A stretch of 16,905 nt of DNA from Gonium pectorale. Lineage: Eukaryota > Chlorophyta > Chlorophyceae > Chlamydomonadales > Volvocaceae. Both the position numbers and the translations under genes were made by a program. The notes below the pieces were generated by a model that searched no databases, was not told the origin of the DNA, and saw only the letters and a list, made by a program, of their open reading frames with translations. Below, piece by piece: positions 1 to 9,380 of the stretch. Within the stretch, counting starts at the first letter, position 1. The number at the start of each line of letters is the position of its first letter. The stretch covers positions 2,786,431 to 2,803,335 of the forward strand of contig LSYV01000009.1 of the NCBI GenBank assembly GCA_001584585.1, read 5' to 3'.

Positions 1-709
1 GGCCTCGGCCGACCGTCGCGTCCCGGCCGCGGGCCACCGGTTACGCCGGCGGCGTCGTCGCACCACCGCGCGACCGTCACACCACCGCCACACATCTGCG
101 CGGCGCGGCAGCCGGCGGCGGCGGGCGCGCAGCGGGCGCTGGCGGCGGTGCTTTCCTCGGCGGCGGTGGCGCGCTCGCCCATGCTGGCGCGAGTTGCGGC
201 GGCCGTGGCCGCCATTCTCAAGGCGGACGGGCCGCGCGGCTTCTACAGCGGCCTGCTGCCCAACATGCTGCAGGTAAGGCCAAGGAGGGGGGGGGCCCGA
301 AGGCGGGGTCTGAGGCGGGCTCTCATCCCATCTCTCCGTGTTTTGCGTGAGCAGCTGGGCATCCCACACCCCACACCCTCCTGACCGCTGGGCAGCCTCG
401 CCAAGTGCGACGCCGGGAACCCCTTCGCCCCTCGGTCCTCAGTTTCCTCAGACGGTCGGGATGAGAATGCGCCCCTGGGCTTTGCTCCTGAGAGTGCCTT
501 CCCAGCTCACTGCCCCCTGTCCGCGTCCATGCGGGTTGCTTGCACGCAGCCACGCATGCCTCCCGCGCCGACGCGGCCCGATCTCTGCCCAGGACTGACC
601 CCCGGACCTGACCCCCCCGACCCCCCGCGCCACCCGGCAGGTGCTCCCCAGCGCCGCCCTGAGCTACTACACCTACGACACGCTCAAGAGTGTGCTGGGA
701 GCCGCCTAG
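1..709 (+). CDS. Mitochondrial substrate carrier (SLC25 family), 3' end only
   Basis: This is the C-terminal part of a mitochondrial-carrier protein that moves a metabolite or nucleotide across an organelle inner membrane; the substrate cannot be told. The frame is open from base 1 to 273 and includes ILKADGPRGFYSGLLPNMLQ, the typical EGxxGFYxGLxPN block that precedes the last transmembrane helix of the third carrier repeat. Intron 274-640 (GTAAGG...GGCAG, phase 0) joins it to exon 641-709, which encodes VLPSAALSYYTYDTLKSVLG, then AA and a TAG stop; this matches the helix-6 'P(S/A)xxxxxxxYDxxK' ending of the family. Upstream of about residue 40 the frame is Ala/Pro-rich and no PxDxxK signature is visible. 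The region before about 110 may therefore be a low-complexity loop or intron sequence with an acceptor near 110. The start lies outside the window. Family confidence is high; the 5' exon limit is uncertain. Confidence 0.85.
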
Positions 710-1722
710 GACCATGTACCTCAACCGTGACTGTACGGCGTGTACGGCACGGTCTGTGCACGACGTGCGCCGCGGCGGGCGGGCTGTTGCTGCGTTTGGC
801 TGTTGTTGGGCTGGGGCTTGCGGTGCCCCGCTGGGACCCCGCAGCCGGGGCCCCAGCGTGTGTGTGCAGGGGTTTATTGGGGTCTTCGGCGGGGGTGGTG
901 GGTGGGGCTGACGCCCATACCTCCGGAGTGTTGTTGTTGCTGTTGTGGGCTTTGCCACGACTGCCGGCGGCACGGAGCGGCCCCGCGCCCTGGCTGGTGG
1001 CGCTCAAAGGCACCGCCGATCTGCGGGGCGCGCGCGCGCGCGTGGGGGGGGGGGTGGGGGCGTCTTGGCACGCGCATGCATTTCGCACGCATCCACGGAG
1101 CTGGTACTGCGGGACGGAGGGAAGGAGCGGAGGGTGGGGTTTTGGGGGAAGTGGGCGGGTTTGGCCGTACCGGGCATGTTGGCGAGGGGTCGCGCCCTCT
1201 CCCGGCAGGGAGCCGCCCGCAGCTCGTGGGAGTTGCAGCCCCAGCGGCCGTCCCGTGGGGGGGTCAGGGTGATTGGGGCGCAGCGGCAGCAGAGAGGCTG
1301 GTTCGAACTTATCATCGTGAGTGGGGGGTTTTCAGGGCTGATGAAGAGGACGGAAATCGGGGACGGGGGCTGAGAGGCCCCTGGGGCAGCGCCTGCAGCG
1401 GCCGGCCGGGCGGGACGCGATGTAGAAGAGGAGGAAACTGAGAAGAAAACCTTTCTGTCATTCCGTGTATTCATTCCGGGCAAAGGAAACCCCCACACCG
1501 TGGTACGCACGCGTAGGTGTGGTGTATTTGGGGTGTGTGTGCGCGTGTGTGTTCCTGCCAACATGCGGGCTGCGGACGACGCAATTCCGCGGCGGGCGGT
1601 GTGGTGGTGCGTTAGGGTGGAGGTAGGAGGCGCGTTCTAGGTAGGCGGCGCCACAGGCCCAGCGGCCCAGCGCCTCGGGCAACGCTTGCGGTTAGGGCGG
1701 TAGGAGGTGGTTGTATTTGTAA
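710..1722 (+). other. Probable 3' UTR of the carrier gene
   Basis: Non-coding stretch after the carrier stop codon. It holds two adjacent TGTACGGC copies (about 732-752), an alternating GC tract (1028-1042) followed by an 11-base G run (1044-1054), and no ORF with protein-like character. The first TGTAA on this strand is at 1718-1722, giving a 3' UTR of about 1 kb, which is within the usual volvocine range. The end point is inferred. Confidence 0.5.
1718..1722 (+). terminator. TGTAA poly(A) signal, carrier gene
   Basis: TGTAA is the established polyadenylation signal of Chlamydomonas and relatives, with cleavage normally 10-20 nt downstream. This is the first copy downstream of the carrier stop at 709. 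A second copy at 2343-2347 is a less likely alternative. Confidence 0.5.
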
Positions 1723-1925
1723 CGGTGTACGGCACTGCCGCGCGCGGTGTACGATGTACGGCGAGGCAAGGCGGTGAGTCGAGTGGTTGGCAGCTCAGGT
1801 GCAGGACAGTTAGGAGTGCCGCACGGCACGTTGTGTGTCTCTAATGTGTGGGTTGCACGGTGTGGTGCCCGGCCCCCGCCCCCTTGCGCGCGGCGCCGCG
1901 GGCACTGCCCGGGTGTTAGTGTGGG

Positions 1926-1933
1926 TATATAAA
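1926..1933 (+). promoter_or_regulatory. TATA box (TATATAAA)
   Basis: A canonical TATATAAA in GC-rich surroundings, oriented for plus-strand transcription starting near 1955. TATA boxes are uncommon in this genome type, so the match stands out. No recognised gene begins just downstream. It could drive the small ORF at 2176 or a non-coding transcript, could start a long 5' leader for the V-ATPase gene, or may be chance. Confidence 0.3.
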
Positions 1934-2175
1934 CGAAAATCTGCAGAGGAAGAGGGACTGGTTGTCAAGCACCAGCGGCCATGCCTCAGGCAGCATGGCG
2001 TGGCGGGGAGCGTGCGAGAGTCCCGACCTGGGGCCAGAGAGGGGAGGAGGTGTGACGCAGCGTCCGCAGCTCGCCTTGCGCCGAGGATGCTTGCCGTAGT
2101 CAGGTTGGTGCAAGGACCTGCACGGCTCCAACGAGGGACGTGTATATCTAGGTCGTGAGTCGGTCTGCTATTATA

Positions 2176-2454
2176 ATGAGTGAGCGGAGCTGGCCCCGAG
2201 GAGCGGTGTGTGGGGCCCGGAGGCGAGCAGGGCAAGTGATGGCATCGGTGACGGCTCGGTCTGGCCTGGCCTGGTGGCGGATCTGGCTATTCGAGGGTGC
2301 GGCTGTTGATGGGTCTGAAGCTCGGAACGCCTGTCCCTCGTGTGTAACCGATTGCATACGGTGCAAAGGATACCGCTGTGTAGAACACTGTGTGCCTGGC
2401 GGCTCTCCCTGCTCTCGAGCATGCCCGCAGGTTGCCGTACGCTACCCGCACTGA
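2176..2454 (+). CDS. Possible small cysteine-rich protein (hypothetical)
   Basis: A 92-codon ORF starts at the ATG in ...ATAATGAGTGAG and ends at TGA 2452-2454. Its N-terminal half is Arg/Ala/Trp-rich and unremarkable. The C-terminal part has eight cysteines between residues 53 and 83, spaced C-x2-C-x3-C-x2-C-x4-C-x3-C-x6-C-x3-C, beginning CPSCVTDCIRCKGYRC. No signal peptide is evident. It lies about 240 bases downstream of the TATA box at 1926. I recognise no family. ORFs of this length are common by chance in GC-rich DNA, so only the cysteine pattern and the TATA box argue for reality. Confidence 0.2.
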   Translation: MSERSWPRGAVCGARRRAGQVMASVTARSGLAWWRIWLFEGAAVDGSEARNACPSCVTDCIRCKGYRCVEHCVPGGSPCSRACPQVAVRYPH

Positions 2455-2954
2455 TCGCGGCTGCGCCCCCTCCGGGGCCATCACACGCGGTGTGATTGAA
2501 GGCTCGGCTCCAGTCTTTCGCGTCTTTAGGACTGTCACCGCGGTGATGGCAGGAGGTGCCGGCTGGTCACCCGTTCCTGTCCTCCTCGCCTGTCGGACCC
2601 TAATGGACCTGCCTTGTCAGAGGCCCCGGCTTGTTCGTCTTGGTGGCGCCCTCCGCCCCGCGGCCAACGTGGCGCGCTTTGGATGAGCCATGGCCCATGG
2701 TCCCTGGGGGGCGTCAGAGCCGGCCAGGGCAGAGGCGCGAGCGGCGCCGAGCGCGGCAGTGGTGGCACGCTAAAACGGGCTCGGCCTGCTTAGCCACCTT
2801 GGTTTAAGCCCCCAGTTCCCACACTTTTTCCTAACCTTCGCCATGTACCCTCTCAGCGCCACCGGGGGGTTGTTCTGTGTTCCTTGAGCTCCTCGGGACG
2901 TTTTTAGGCGGGGGAAGAGGCTACGAGACGTCGGGGATTCCGGGCGGGTGGAGT

Positions 2955-3359
2955 TTATGGAGGGATGTCCAGTGCCAGCGTGCCAAACCCCACGCTTCGA
3001 TGCACCGCCAGCTCCCTTATGGCTCCCGCCCACAGAAAATTCCCGCTGCTTGGCCCCAAGCTCAGCCCGCGGAAGCGCGCATGCATCTCCCGATCGCCGG
3101 TTGCAGCCCGCGAAGGTGTTGTGACTTTTAGCTCCAGACTCTCGTTGAACTTGAACTTGATTTCCGTGCTGGGGCCGCGGATGACGGCGTGAGACTCCAG
3201 GTGGGCCGTGTGGGCCGTGTGTGGGCCTGGGCATGGGGAGGGAAGCTCACAAAACCTGGTGCTCACTGGCGGGATTTCTCCCTCATCACCCATAACTTCC
3301 CACAAATGCAACAAACACCAATCGCCGTGCAGCTCGTGCTGGGGCGGCCAGGGAGGCAA
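2955..3359 (-). CDS. Unassigned minus-strand ORF (hypothetical or relic)
   Basis: A 134-codon ORF on the minus strand. The stretch after about residue 52 (HAVIRGPSTEIKFKFNESL and onward) has a more balanced composition, with Lys, Glu, Phe and Asn, than the Arg/Pro/Gly/Ala-rich chance ORFs elsewhere in the window. No domain, signal peptide or splice partner was recognised. It lies 300 nt upstream of the V-ATPase D start on the opposite strand. It may be a gene fragment, a transposon relic or simply an open frame in less GC-rich DNA. Confidence 0.12.
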   Translation of the reverse strand: MPPWPPQHELHGDWCLLHLWEVMGDEGEIPPVSTRFCELPSPCPGPHTAHTAHLESHAVIRGPSTEIKFKFNESLELKVTTPSRAATGDREMHARFRGLSLGPSSGNFLWAGAIRELAVHRSVGFGTLALDIPP

Positions 3360-3659
3360 TGTGGTCCGATCATGGCGGAGTCAGGCAGGCGGGCACGAAA
3401 GCGGGAACCACCAAGGATGCAGGGGTGGGTGGATGGGTGGGGGGCCAACTCTTGGCTGTTGGTGCGGGAGATTTGCGTGTATGTGTGCGCATGTGTGTAT
3501 GTGCCGCGAACGCGTACGACAGTCGGGGGCTGCCTGACTTGCGAGCTTGACTTTATGGCAACCGCCAATTCGGGACCTGACAGGTGCTGGCCGTCGGTCC
3601 AATTCCAATTTAAAGTAAAATTGTAGGGACCCAGAGACATCGTTTGCTGATTGGGCAAA

Positions 3660-6600
3660 ATGTCGACGCAGAACCGCCTTCCGGTGGTGCCCACCGTCAC
3701 GGTGCTAACAATGATGAAGGCGCGCCTCGTAGGGGCCACCAAAGGCCACGCGCTTCTGAAGAAGAAGGCTGACGCTCTGACCATGCGATTCCGCCAACTC
3801 CTCAAAGAAATCATTGACGCGAAGGAGAACCTCGGGTCCACTATGAAGGGCTCGTTCTTCGCGTACACGGAGGCACAGTATGCCGCTGGCGACAACATCA
3901 AGCACACGATTATGGACAATGTGGACACCGCCGTGGTCAAGGTGCGCGGCGACCTGGACAACGTGGCGGGTGTCAAGATCCCCAAGTTCGAGTCATTCGT
4001 GCTGCCGGGGGAAACCAAGATGGACCTCACAGGTGAGGTTGAGGTTGCCACACAGCTTCTGCGACCGTCCGTCTAAACCCCCCCGCTTCTCCCCCTCCCC
4101 CCCCGAGCCTTGTCCCCAACGCTCGGCCCGCTAACGGACCTTGTCCCTTGGAAACACCCCCAGGCCTGGGCCGCGGCGGCCAGCAGCTGCAGAGCTGCCG
4201 CAAGGCCTACCTCAGCGCCGTGGAGCTGCTGGTCCAGCTGGCCAACCTGCAGGTGGGTGTTGATGTGGGAACTGCCCCACTCCACGTGATCCCCACCTAG
4301 GCCGAGAAAGCCAGCGCCCGATGTCGACGTCCGCCGCGGGGTGGGGACGAGCGGGTGGGGCCGCTAGTTGCAGCGTGCCAACCTGCGGGTGGGCGCCAAC
4401 AGGTTATCAGGCGCTCCCTACGAGAAATGCCTGAGGCGAATGAGTGCGGCACCTGCCCCATTCCCCAACCCTGGTCGGGGGCCGCTGCCAGGGCGCCAGG
4501 GCGGGTGGGGGAAGACGCTGTTGGTATGGGCATGTGGGTGGGGCTGTCAGGGGACCTTGACGAGGCGGGGTGTTGGGGGTGCGCCGCGGGGGAGCTATGG
4601 CCCGTTCGCTGCCGCGCCGTCGCGTCGTGCCAGCGGGCCACGTGTTGGCTGCATGTCTGTCGCGGAGCTGTTGGGAGCGGCGTGTCGTCACGGCGTAGCG
4701 GTGGGCGCAGCAGTGCCCCGGCCCCCCCCTATGGGGCGGCGCGCGATGCGCCTGTCTTCCTTGCTGCATGCAGCAGGCGGGGGACTCCCCTTCAGCGCCA
4801 CAGTTGGGCTCAGCTGCCAGAGTAGGAAGGGGGGTATCGGCGGGCCTGAGGCCGCCGCGAGTCCGCCGGCGTGGGCTGACCTCCCGCCCGCCCGCCCGCA
4901 CACCTGGGGGTGGGGGCGTCCCGCTTCTGCGATTGGCATGGGAGGTGACAAGCCTCCCTGGTGGCACTGCGTCCGTCGTCGGGGCACGCGGGGTCTAAGC
5001 CGGGCGGCGGTCTGGACAGCGGCGTAGCGATTGTGCGTACAGGGTCCCGTCAGGACCCTTTGGTGTGTGTTTGGAGGGGGCGCCCGTGGGGCTGCTCCGG
5101 TGCAGCGGTGAAGGCAGTCGCGATGGCGGGGCTCTGCTCTTCCAGCCGTGACGGCCTTCAGAGGGTATTTGGCTCCACTGGGGTAACAGACCGACCTACC
5201 CTTTGGACATGCCGTGGAAGGTTCCCTCCCCCCCTTGGTCCTGACCACCTGCTCACCTCGCTCTGCCCACGCGCCTCCTGGTTCACCCCGCCGGGGATGG
5301 GGCGGGGCGTTCCGCTGGGCCTCTCGTATTCCCGCACTCTTCTCGAAACGCCAGGCTACTAGACCCTACCATTTCATTAGCTCCGCATGCAACACTGGTT
5401 TGGCCCCTCCTGCCTCTTTATGGAGAACGCCTTCCAATCCGCTGTCCCACTCCCCCGCGCCCCTGCCCCCGCCAGACCGCCTTCCTGACGCTGGACGAGG
5501 CGCTCAAGGTGACCAACCGCCGCGTGAACGCGCTGGAGAACGTGGTCAAGCCCAAGCTGGAGAACACCATCTCGTACATCAAGGGTGGGGCGGGTGGACA
5601 TTGGGGGGCGGGGGGAGGGCGGCGGGGCAGCAGGGCATAGGGGCAGGAGTGGGGGTTACGCAGTCCGTGGGCAAAAGCTGACTGATGACTCCGGGCCGCG
5701 CCCGCACGGAGCGGGCGCGGCCCGGAGTCGAGCCGCCGGGTGATGACGCGGAAACCGAGTAATAGTTGTAGTCTAGAGCTGAGTAGGGAGAGATAAAGTG
5801 GCTAACCTATAGAACTATGTGGAACGACTGCTATGGGCTGCCATGCGTGTGGGGGGTAGGGGCGGGTGATGTGAGGTGACGGCGGCGCGCGGGGGCGAGG
5901 CAGAGGGGGCCATCGGCGCCCCGGGCAGTAGGGGGGCGGTTGAGTCCATGCGTTGGTGGCGCTGGAGGGAAGGGGGGTCGCGCCGTGGCATGTAGGCAGC
6001 ATGTCCTGCTTCGGCGGTTGGGCTAATGAAGAGGGGAAACGGGTCGCTCCGGGGGATGGGTGCGAGGCAATGTGCAGCGCAGGAGAGCGGGGCGGGGCGG
6101 GGAGGGGGCGGCGCAACCAGTGTGGTCCCACTGTTGCCCGGGAAGCACGACGGGGAGGGATGGGAGGGGGGACGGCTACAGCGGGCGCGACTGGAGCGGG
6201 TGCGGTGCGGAGGGGGCGTGGGGGGCAGATCGAAGCCCTCTCGGCCCCCGGCGGGACGGTGGGGCTGGCGGGGTCCCGCCCCTTCCAAGTCGCGGCCGTC
6301 CCCGTGCGCCAGCGCTGTCCGTATCCCCACAACCCTGCTTCGGCCTCGTCCGTGTATTATCGGGGCGGAGGCGGGCGCTAATTCCTGGCAAGACGATTGC
6401 CCAAAGCTGTGATGGGATCCGGCGTCACCACAGCCAGCGCATGCCGCTACGGCCGTTCCCCGCCTGCGCGCGCACCTTGCCCACGCACCGGCTACTCAGC
6501 CCGCGCCCTGTTAACCCGCCTCCGGTCCCCCGCCTGGCCCCCTCCCCCAGCCGAGCTGGACGAGCTGGAGCGCGAGGAGTTCTTCCGGCTAAAGAAGGTC

Positions 6601-7111
6601 CAAAAGAACAAGCAGAAGCGGACCGCAGCCGACATGGCGCAGGTGCGGGCGGGACGAGGGCGGCGGAGGGGTAGGGAGGTGCCGCGGAACAATGGGGGGG
6701 CGTGCTCGCTACAGGGACACGAGACGCTGCGCTGCCAGGTTTCCATCCGGCGGACATCAAAGGCGGCGAAAGGGGAAGGGGGCGGGTTCCTGGCGTCCGC
6801 ATACCGACTTTTCCCCTCGACCCACCGCGACCCAATCGAAGAGGGACTATAGGGGGGATTGCAACGGGGTCGCGGCCGGGGAGGGGGGCCATGTTGGATT
6901 GTTGGGCTGCCGGCTGGCTCCCCTCCTTCCCAGTCCTCATGCCTGCAAGCATCCCCCCAATTCCCAATTCACTCTGCAGGCCGCACAAATCGCCGAGGCG
7001 GCCGCTGCCAACGGCGGCGACCTGCAGCTGCCGCCCTTCCCCGGGCCCGGCGTGCAGCCGCCCGCATCCTCCTCGCTGCTCTACAACAAGGAAGACGACC
7101 TGCTCTTCTGA
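3660..7111 (+). CDS. VHA-D: V-type proton ATPase subunit D (V1 central rotor shaft)
   Basis: Complete five-exon gene: 3660-4032, 4164-4252, 5476-5584, 6551-6642 and 6980-7111 (795 nt, 264 aa, close to the usual length). All introns are GT-AG. Subunit D forms, with F, the central rotating shaft of the V1 sector and couples ATP hydrolysis to proton pumping into vacuoles and acidocalcisomes. The N-terminal coiled-coil block (VPTVTVLTMMKARLVGATKG, about aa 9-28, then HALLKKKADAL), the AGDN and AGVK(I)PKF segments, and the C-terminal helix (TNRRVNALENVVKPKLENTI, aa 167-186, then ELDELEREEFFRLKKVQ) match plant subunit D almost residue for residue. The ATG sits in an AAAATG context, with an in-frame TGA at 3648-3650, so the start is firm. 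The tail after aa 221 is Ala/Pro-rich and ends LLYNKEDDLLF, keeping the family's acidic-hydrophobic terminus. Confidence 0.96.
4253..5475 (+). other. Intron 2 of V-ATPase D (1,223 nt)
   Basis: Long GT-AG intron between the exons ending ...QLANLQ and starting TAFLTLDE, phase 0. It is G-rich at the 5' side and C-rich near the acceptor. It contains GAGAACGCCTTCCAATCC (5423-5440), whose near-copy lies at the same place in another gene's intron. No conserved exon or RNA gene was seen inside. Confidence 0.85.
5585..6550 (+). other. Intron 3 of V-ATPase D (966 nt)
   Basis: GT-AG intron between ...NTISYIK(G) and (CC)GAGCTGGACGAG, phase 1. It contains a perfect 19-bp inverted repeat at 5687-5729, followed by a distinctly AT-richer patch (about 5745-5830), then a G-rich and finally a C-rich part. 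No exon was seen inside. Confidence 0.85.
5687..5729. repeat. Perfect 19-bp inverted repeat (hairpin), 5-nt loop
   Basis: GACTCCGGGCCGCGCCCGC (5687-5705), loop ACGGA (5706-5710), and the exact reverse complement GCGGGCGCGGCCCGGAGTC (5711-5729). TGATGAC occurs at 5683-5689, overlapping the left arm, and again at 5741-5747. The hairpin may be the tip of a small foldback or MITE-like element, or an RNA structure in the V-ATPase D intron. No coding content. Confidence 0.9.
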
Positions 7112-7960
7112 GCGGCCCCGCTTCCCCTCCGCCTGGCGGGGGGCTGCCCGCTGAGGGGCTGGGGAGGGGAGGGGGCGGGCAGGAGCGGAGCCTGCGCCGC
7201 CCCACGGCCCCAGACTGGATTGCGGCTGGCCGGCAGTGGGCAGCGGAGGGCGCACGGGGCCAGCGGGCGGCAGCGAAAGCTGCGGAGGTTGCGGCGGCGG
7301 CGGCCTTGGACTAATAAGCCAGGGCGCGGAGCGCTGGCGGCTGCCCGGCCGCCTGCGCCGACCTCGCGATGTTGTCCGCCGCCCTTGAAGCACGGCTGCG
7401 GCTGGGCCCGGCAGCATGACACGCGCCCTCCTGCGCGGCCCGCTGGTGGACTCGGAAACTCAACGGTCGGGACGTTCGGACTGACGCGACCGGCTTTGGC
7501 CTGTCCGTGGGTGGTGGGCCGGCGAGGCCGAACTACCGGTGTGCCCTAAAGCGCGGCGCGGCGTGGCGCCCTCTGGGTTGCGTCTTTGCCGCGTCCGCTG
7601 CTTTTGGCGTCCCCGCCGGCACCTGGTCCCGGGGCAGCTCGCAGCTTGACATTGGACGTGTGCGTCGTGACCTGTGCATGATCCTGGACTGACATTTTGA
7701 GCCGCCGGCGGCGCAGCCGGTAGATTCCTGCGAGCTGCTTCCCTGGACTCCCGCCGTGCCGTGCACGGCAGAGCGTGTCTATGGCGCGAGCACGCCCCCT
7801 GCTCCGTGGCCATTCAACGGGGGGGGGGGTGGCGTTTTCCCGTGCGTGCATATTATCAAGTTGCGGCCGTTGGGGCGACGCGCCTCGGTCCTTTCCGGGG
7901 CAGGGCGTGGCTTGCTTGTGTGTGTGTGTGGGGAGCAGTGTAACGCTTGTGATACTGATC
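7112..7960 (+). other. 3' UTR of V-ATPase D
   Basis: Non-coding region from the TGA at 7109-7111 to just past TGTAA at 7939-7943. It has a 12-base palindrome GCCGCCGGCGGC (7701-7712) and a TG dinucleotide repeat just before the poly(A) signal (about 7916-7930). Length is about 850 nt, normal for a volvocine gene. Confidence 0.6.
7939..7943 (+). terminator. TGTAA poly(A) signal, V-ATPase D gene
   Basis: This is the first TGTAA after the V-ATPase D stop codon, in the context CAGTGTAACGC. Cleavage is expected at about 7955-7965. It lies 86 nt from the facing TTACA (8029), a possible poly(A) signal of the convergent NFU gene. Confidence 0.6.
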
Positions 7961-8028
7961 TGTGCCTGATGCGACCCTGGTGCGCACGTGCGCGCGCGAT
8001 CTCCGGTATCCGGCATCTTCGCGGTGCA

Positions 8029-8033
8029 TTACA
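8029..8033 (-). terminator. Candidate distal TGTAA poly(A) signal, NFU gene
   Basis: TTACA on the plus strand reads TGTAA on the minus strand. If used, the NFU 3' UTR would be about 1.36 kb and the two convergent transcripts would end within about 60-90 nt of each other. The nearer copy at 9262-9266 is the alternative. Confidence 0.35.
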
Positions 8034-9380
8034 AAGCCAGCCAGCTCCGAGTTGCCAGGAAAGCAGTTGTCGGTAAGCCACTCGAGCTTTCTCGCCCTCC
8101 TCTCTGCTGTCTGCCAAAGGCAGCGACTGGACGCGCCTGGACCATCGGGTTGGCAACGCCAGCCGAGTGGGCAGCACTCGCGGCAACCGCCAACACTGTT
8201 CGGAGCTCAACGAGCTAACCTGAGACGTCGGCACGTCGCCCCCTTCCTCTCTTCCGCGCTCTGTGCCGCTCTCTCTCGCTCCAGCCACAACCGCCCGGTC
8301 GATTCGGTACGTAAAGAACGCTCCCCACGACAGCCATACTTGCCGTACATGCGTCCTTGGCGGAAAGCCGCGACGACAGGCCGCCGGACGAGTGACCCAG
8401 GGCGTGGACTCCCTGGACAGCGGCGGTCGTCCGCAGGACCCACAGCTACACTTCCCAAGAGCATCAACACAACCTACAAGCACGCTTTTCCGTACACCGT
8501 ACGACACAATTAAACATAATGCTGCACGTGAGCTGCTTGCGCGTTCGCGGCGCGCGTCACTCGACACGTCCGCAGGCATGGCGCCCCACCCTCAGCAAAG
8601 GCCGGGCCGAAGGAGGGCGGCAGCGCGGTTCGGGTAGCGGCGAGGGTACCGACACGCGCGACCGTTACCACAACCGCCCAAGCTCCGTCTCCAACAGCAC
8701 GATTGTCTCACGCTGCACACCCAGACCGTATACAAGCTACGTGGAGGCGATTCAAGACACAACCATCAAACGCGATGCTGCAAGCTGCATGCACGAAAGC
8801 GCGGGGCGGGGGGGACCCACGCCTGCCCCGACCCGCAACGCGCCTCTCTGGCCCATCCCCCAAATACCGGTATACCTCCCGCCTGCTCCGGCCGTACGCG
8901 GGGCCGGCGGCCTCATCGCCCCCCTCCCTCCAGCAACCTGCCATTCTTCCCTCACTGCGCCGCTCACTCCGGTGAGCCCTCCACCACACATCAATCAAGC
9001 CGCCAAGGCCTGTCGACCAGCTGCCCGCTGCCCGCCACATCCCGGCAGCCGCAGCCAGGCCCCCCTCCCATGCCCCACTCGCCAGCCTGCCTCAGCCGCA
9101 GCCGCAGCCCCCGCCATCTGCCGTACATGTGCCGGTGCGTGAACCTACGCGGCGGGTTTGCTGCGGCCGCTGCCCGCTGCGGTCCATGCCGGCTGGTCGA
9201 CTCGCACCGCAGGCGCACTCTCCCGGGCGGCTTCATCGCCTTCCATACCCCTCCCCCCCTATTACATACATCACGGGCAGCTCACCGCAGCCGCACGTGC
9301 CCTCCCCCTCCTGGCCCTGCCTCCTCCATCCTCCCCTTGTCAAACCCCCTCCCATCCCTCGCACCCCGCCTCCAACCACC
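8034..9380 (-). other. NFU 3' UTR and/or intergenic DNA
   Basis: About 1.35 kb between the NFU stop codon and the distal poly(A) candidate. No protein-like ORF on either strand. It contains several CCGTAC/GTACGG words (about 8338-8347, 8490-8505, 9119-9126) and C-rich low-complexity sequence towards the NFU stop. How much is transcribed depends on which TGTAA is used. Confidence 0.45.
9262..9266 (-). terminator. Candidate proximal TGTAA poly(A) signal, NFU gene
   Basis: TTACA on the plus strand (TGTAA on the minus strand), 115 nt beyond the NFU stop codon. Use of this site would give a short 3' UTR of about 130 nt and leave about 1.2 kb of intergenic DNA before the V-ATPase D 3' end. Confidence 0.4.

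Larger units (their letters stand above)
1723..3640. other. Gene-poor intergenic region
   Basis: About 1.9 kb between the carrier 3' end and the V-ATPase subunit D gene. It is less GC-rich than the flanking introns. It contains a second GTAC cluster (about 1724-1765), a TATATAAA box at 1926, a 92-codon cysteine-rich ORF (2176-2454), two neighbouring palindromes (2480-2496 and 2535-2546), an unassigned minus-strand ORF (2955-3359), and a TG/CA-rich tract at about 3477-3503. No recognisable conserved gene was found. The last few hundred bases should hold the V-ATPase D promoter. Confidence 0.5.

Noticed and set aside
1299..1308. GGTTCGAA-like tRNA B-box
   Set aside because: No matching A box, acceptor stem or cloverleaf could be found around it.
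4373..4395. Apparent second copy of the V-ATPase D exon 2 end (GCCAACCTGCGGGTGGG)
   Set aside because: Similarity to the exon 2 donor is limited to about 17 bases and does not continue upstream, so an exon duplication is not supported.
5682..5782. C/D-box snoRNA-like motifs (TGATGA at 5683 and 5741, CTGA at about 5779) around the intronic hairpin
   Set aside because: Box spacing is too short, there is no convincing terminal stem, and a perfect 19-bp internal hairpin is not typical of C/D snoRNAs.
6425..7417. 330-codon minus-strand ORF
   Set aside because: It lies antisense to V-ATPase D exons 4-5 and is a low-complexity shadow.
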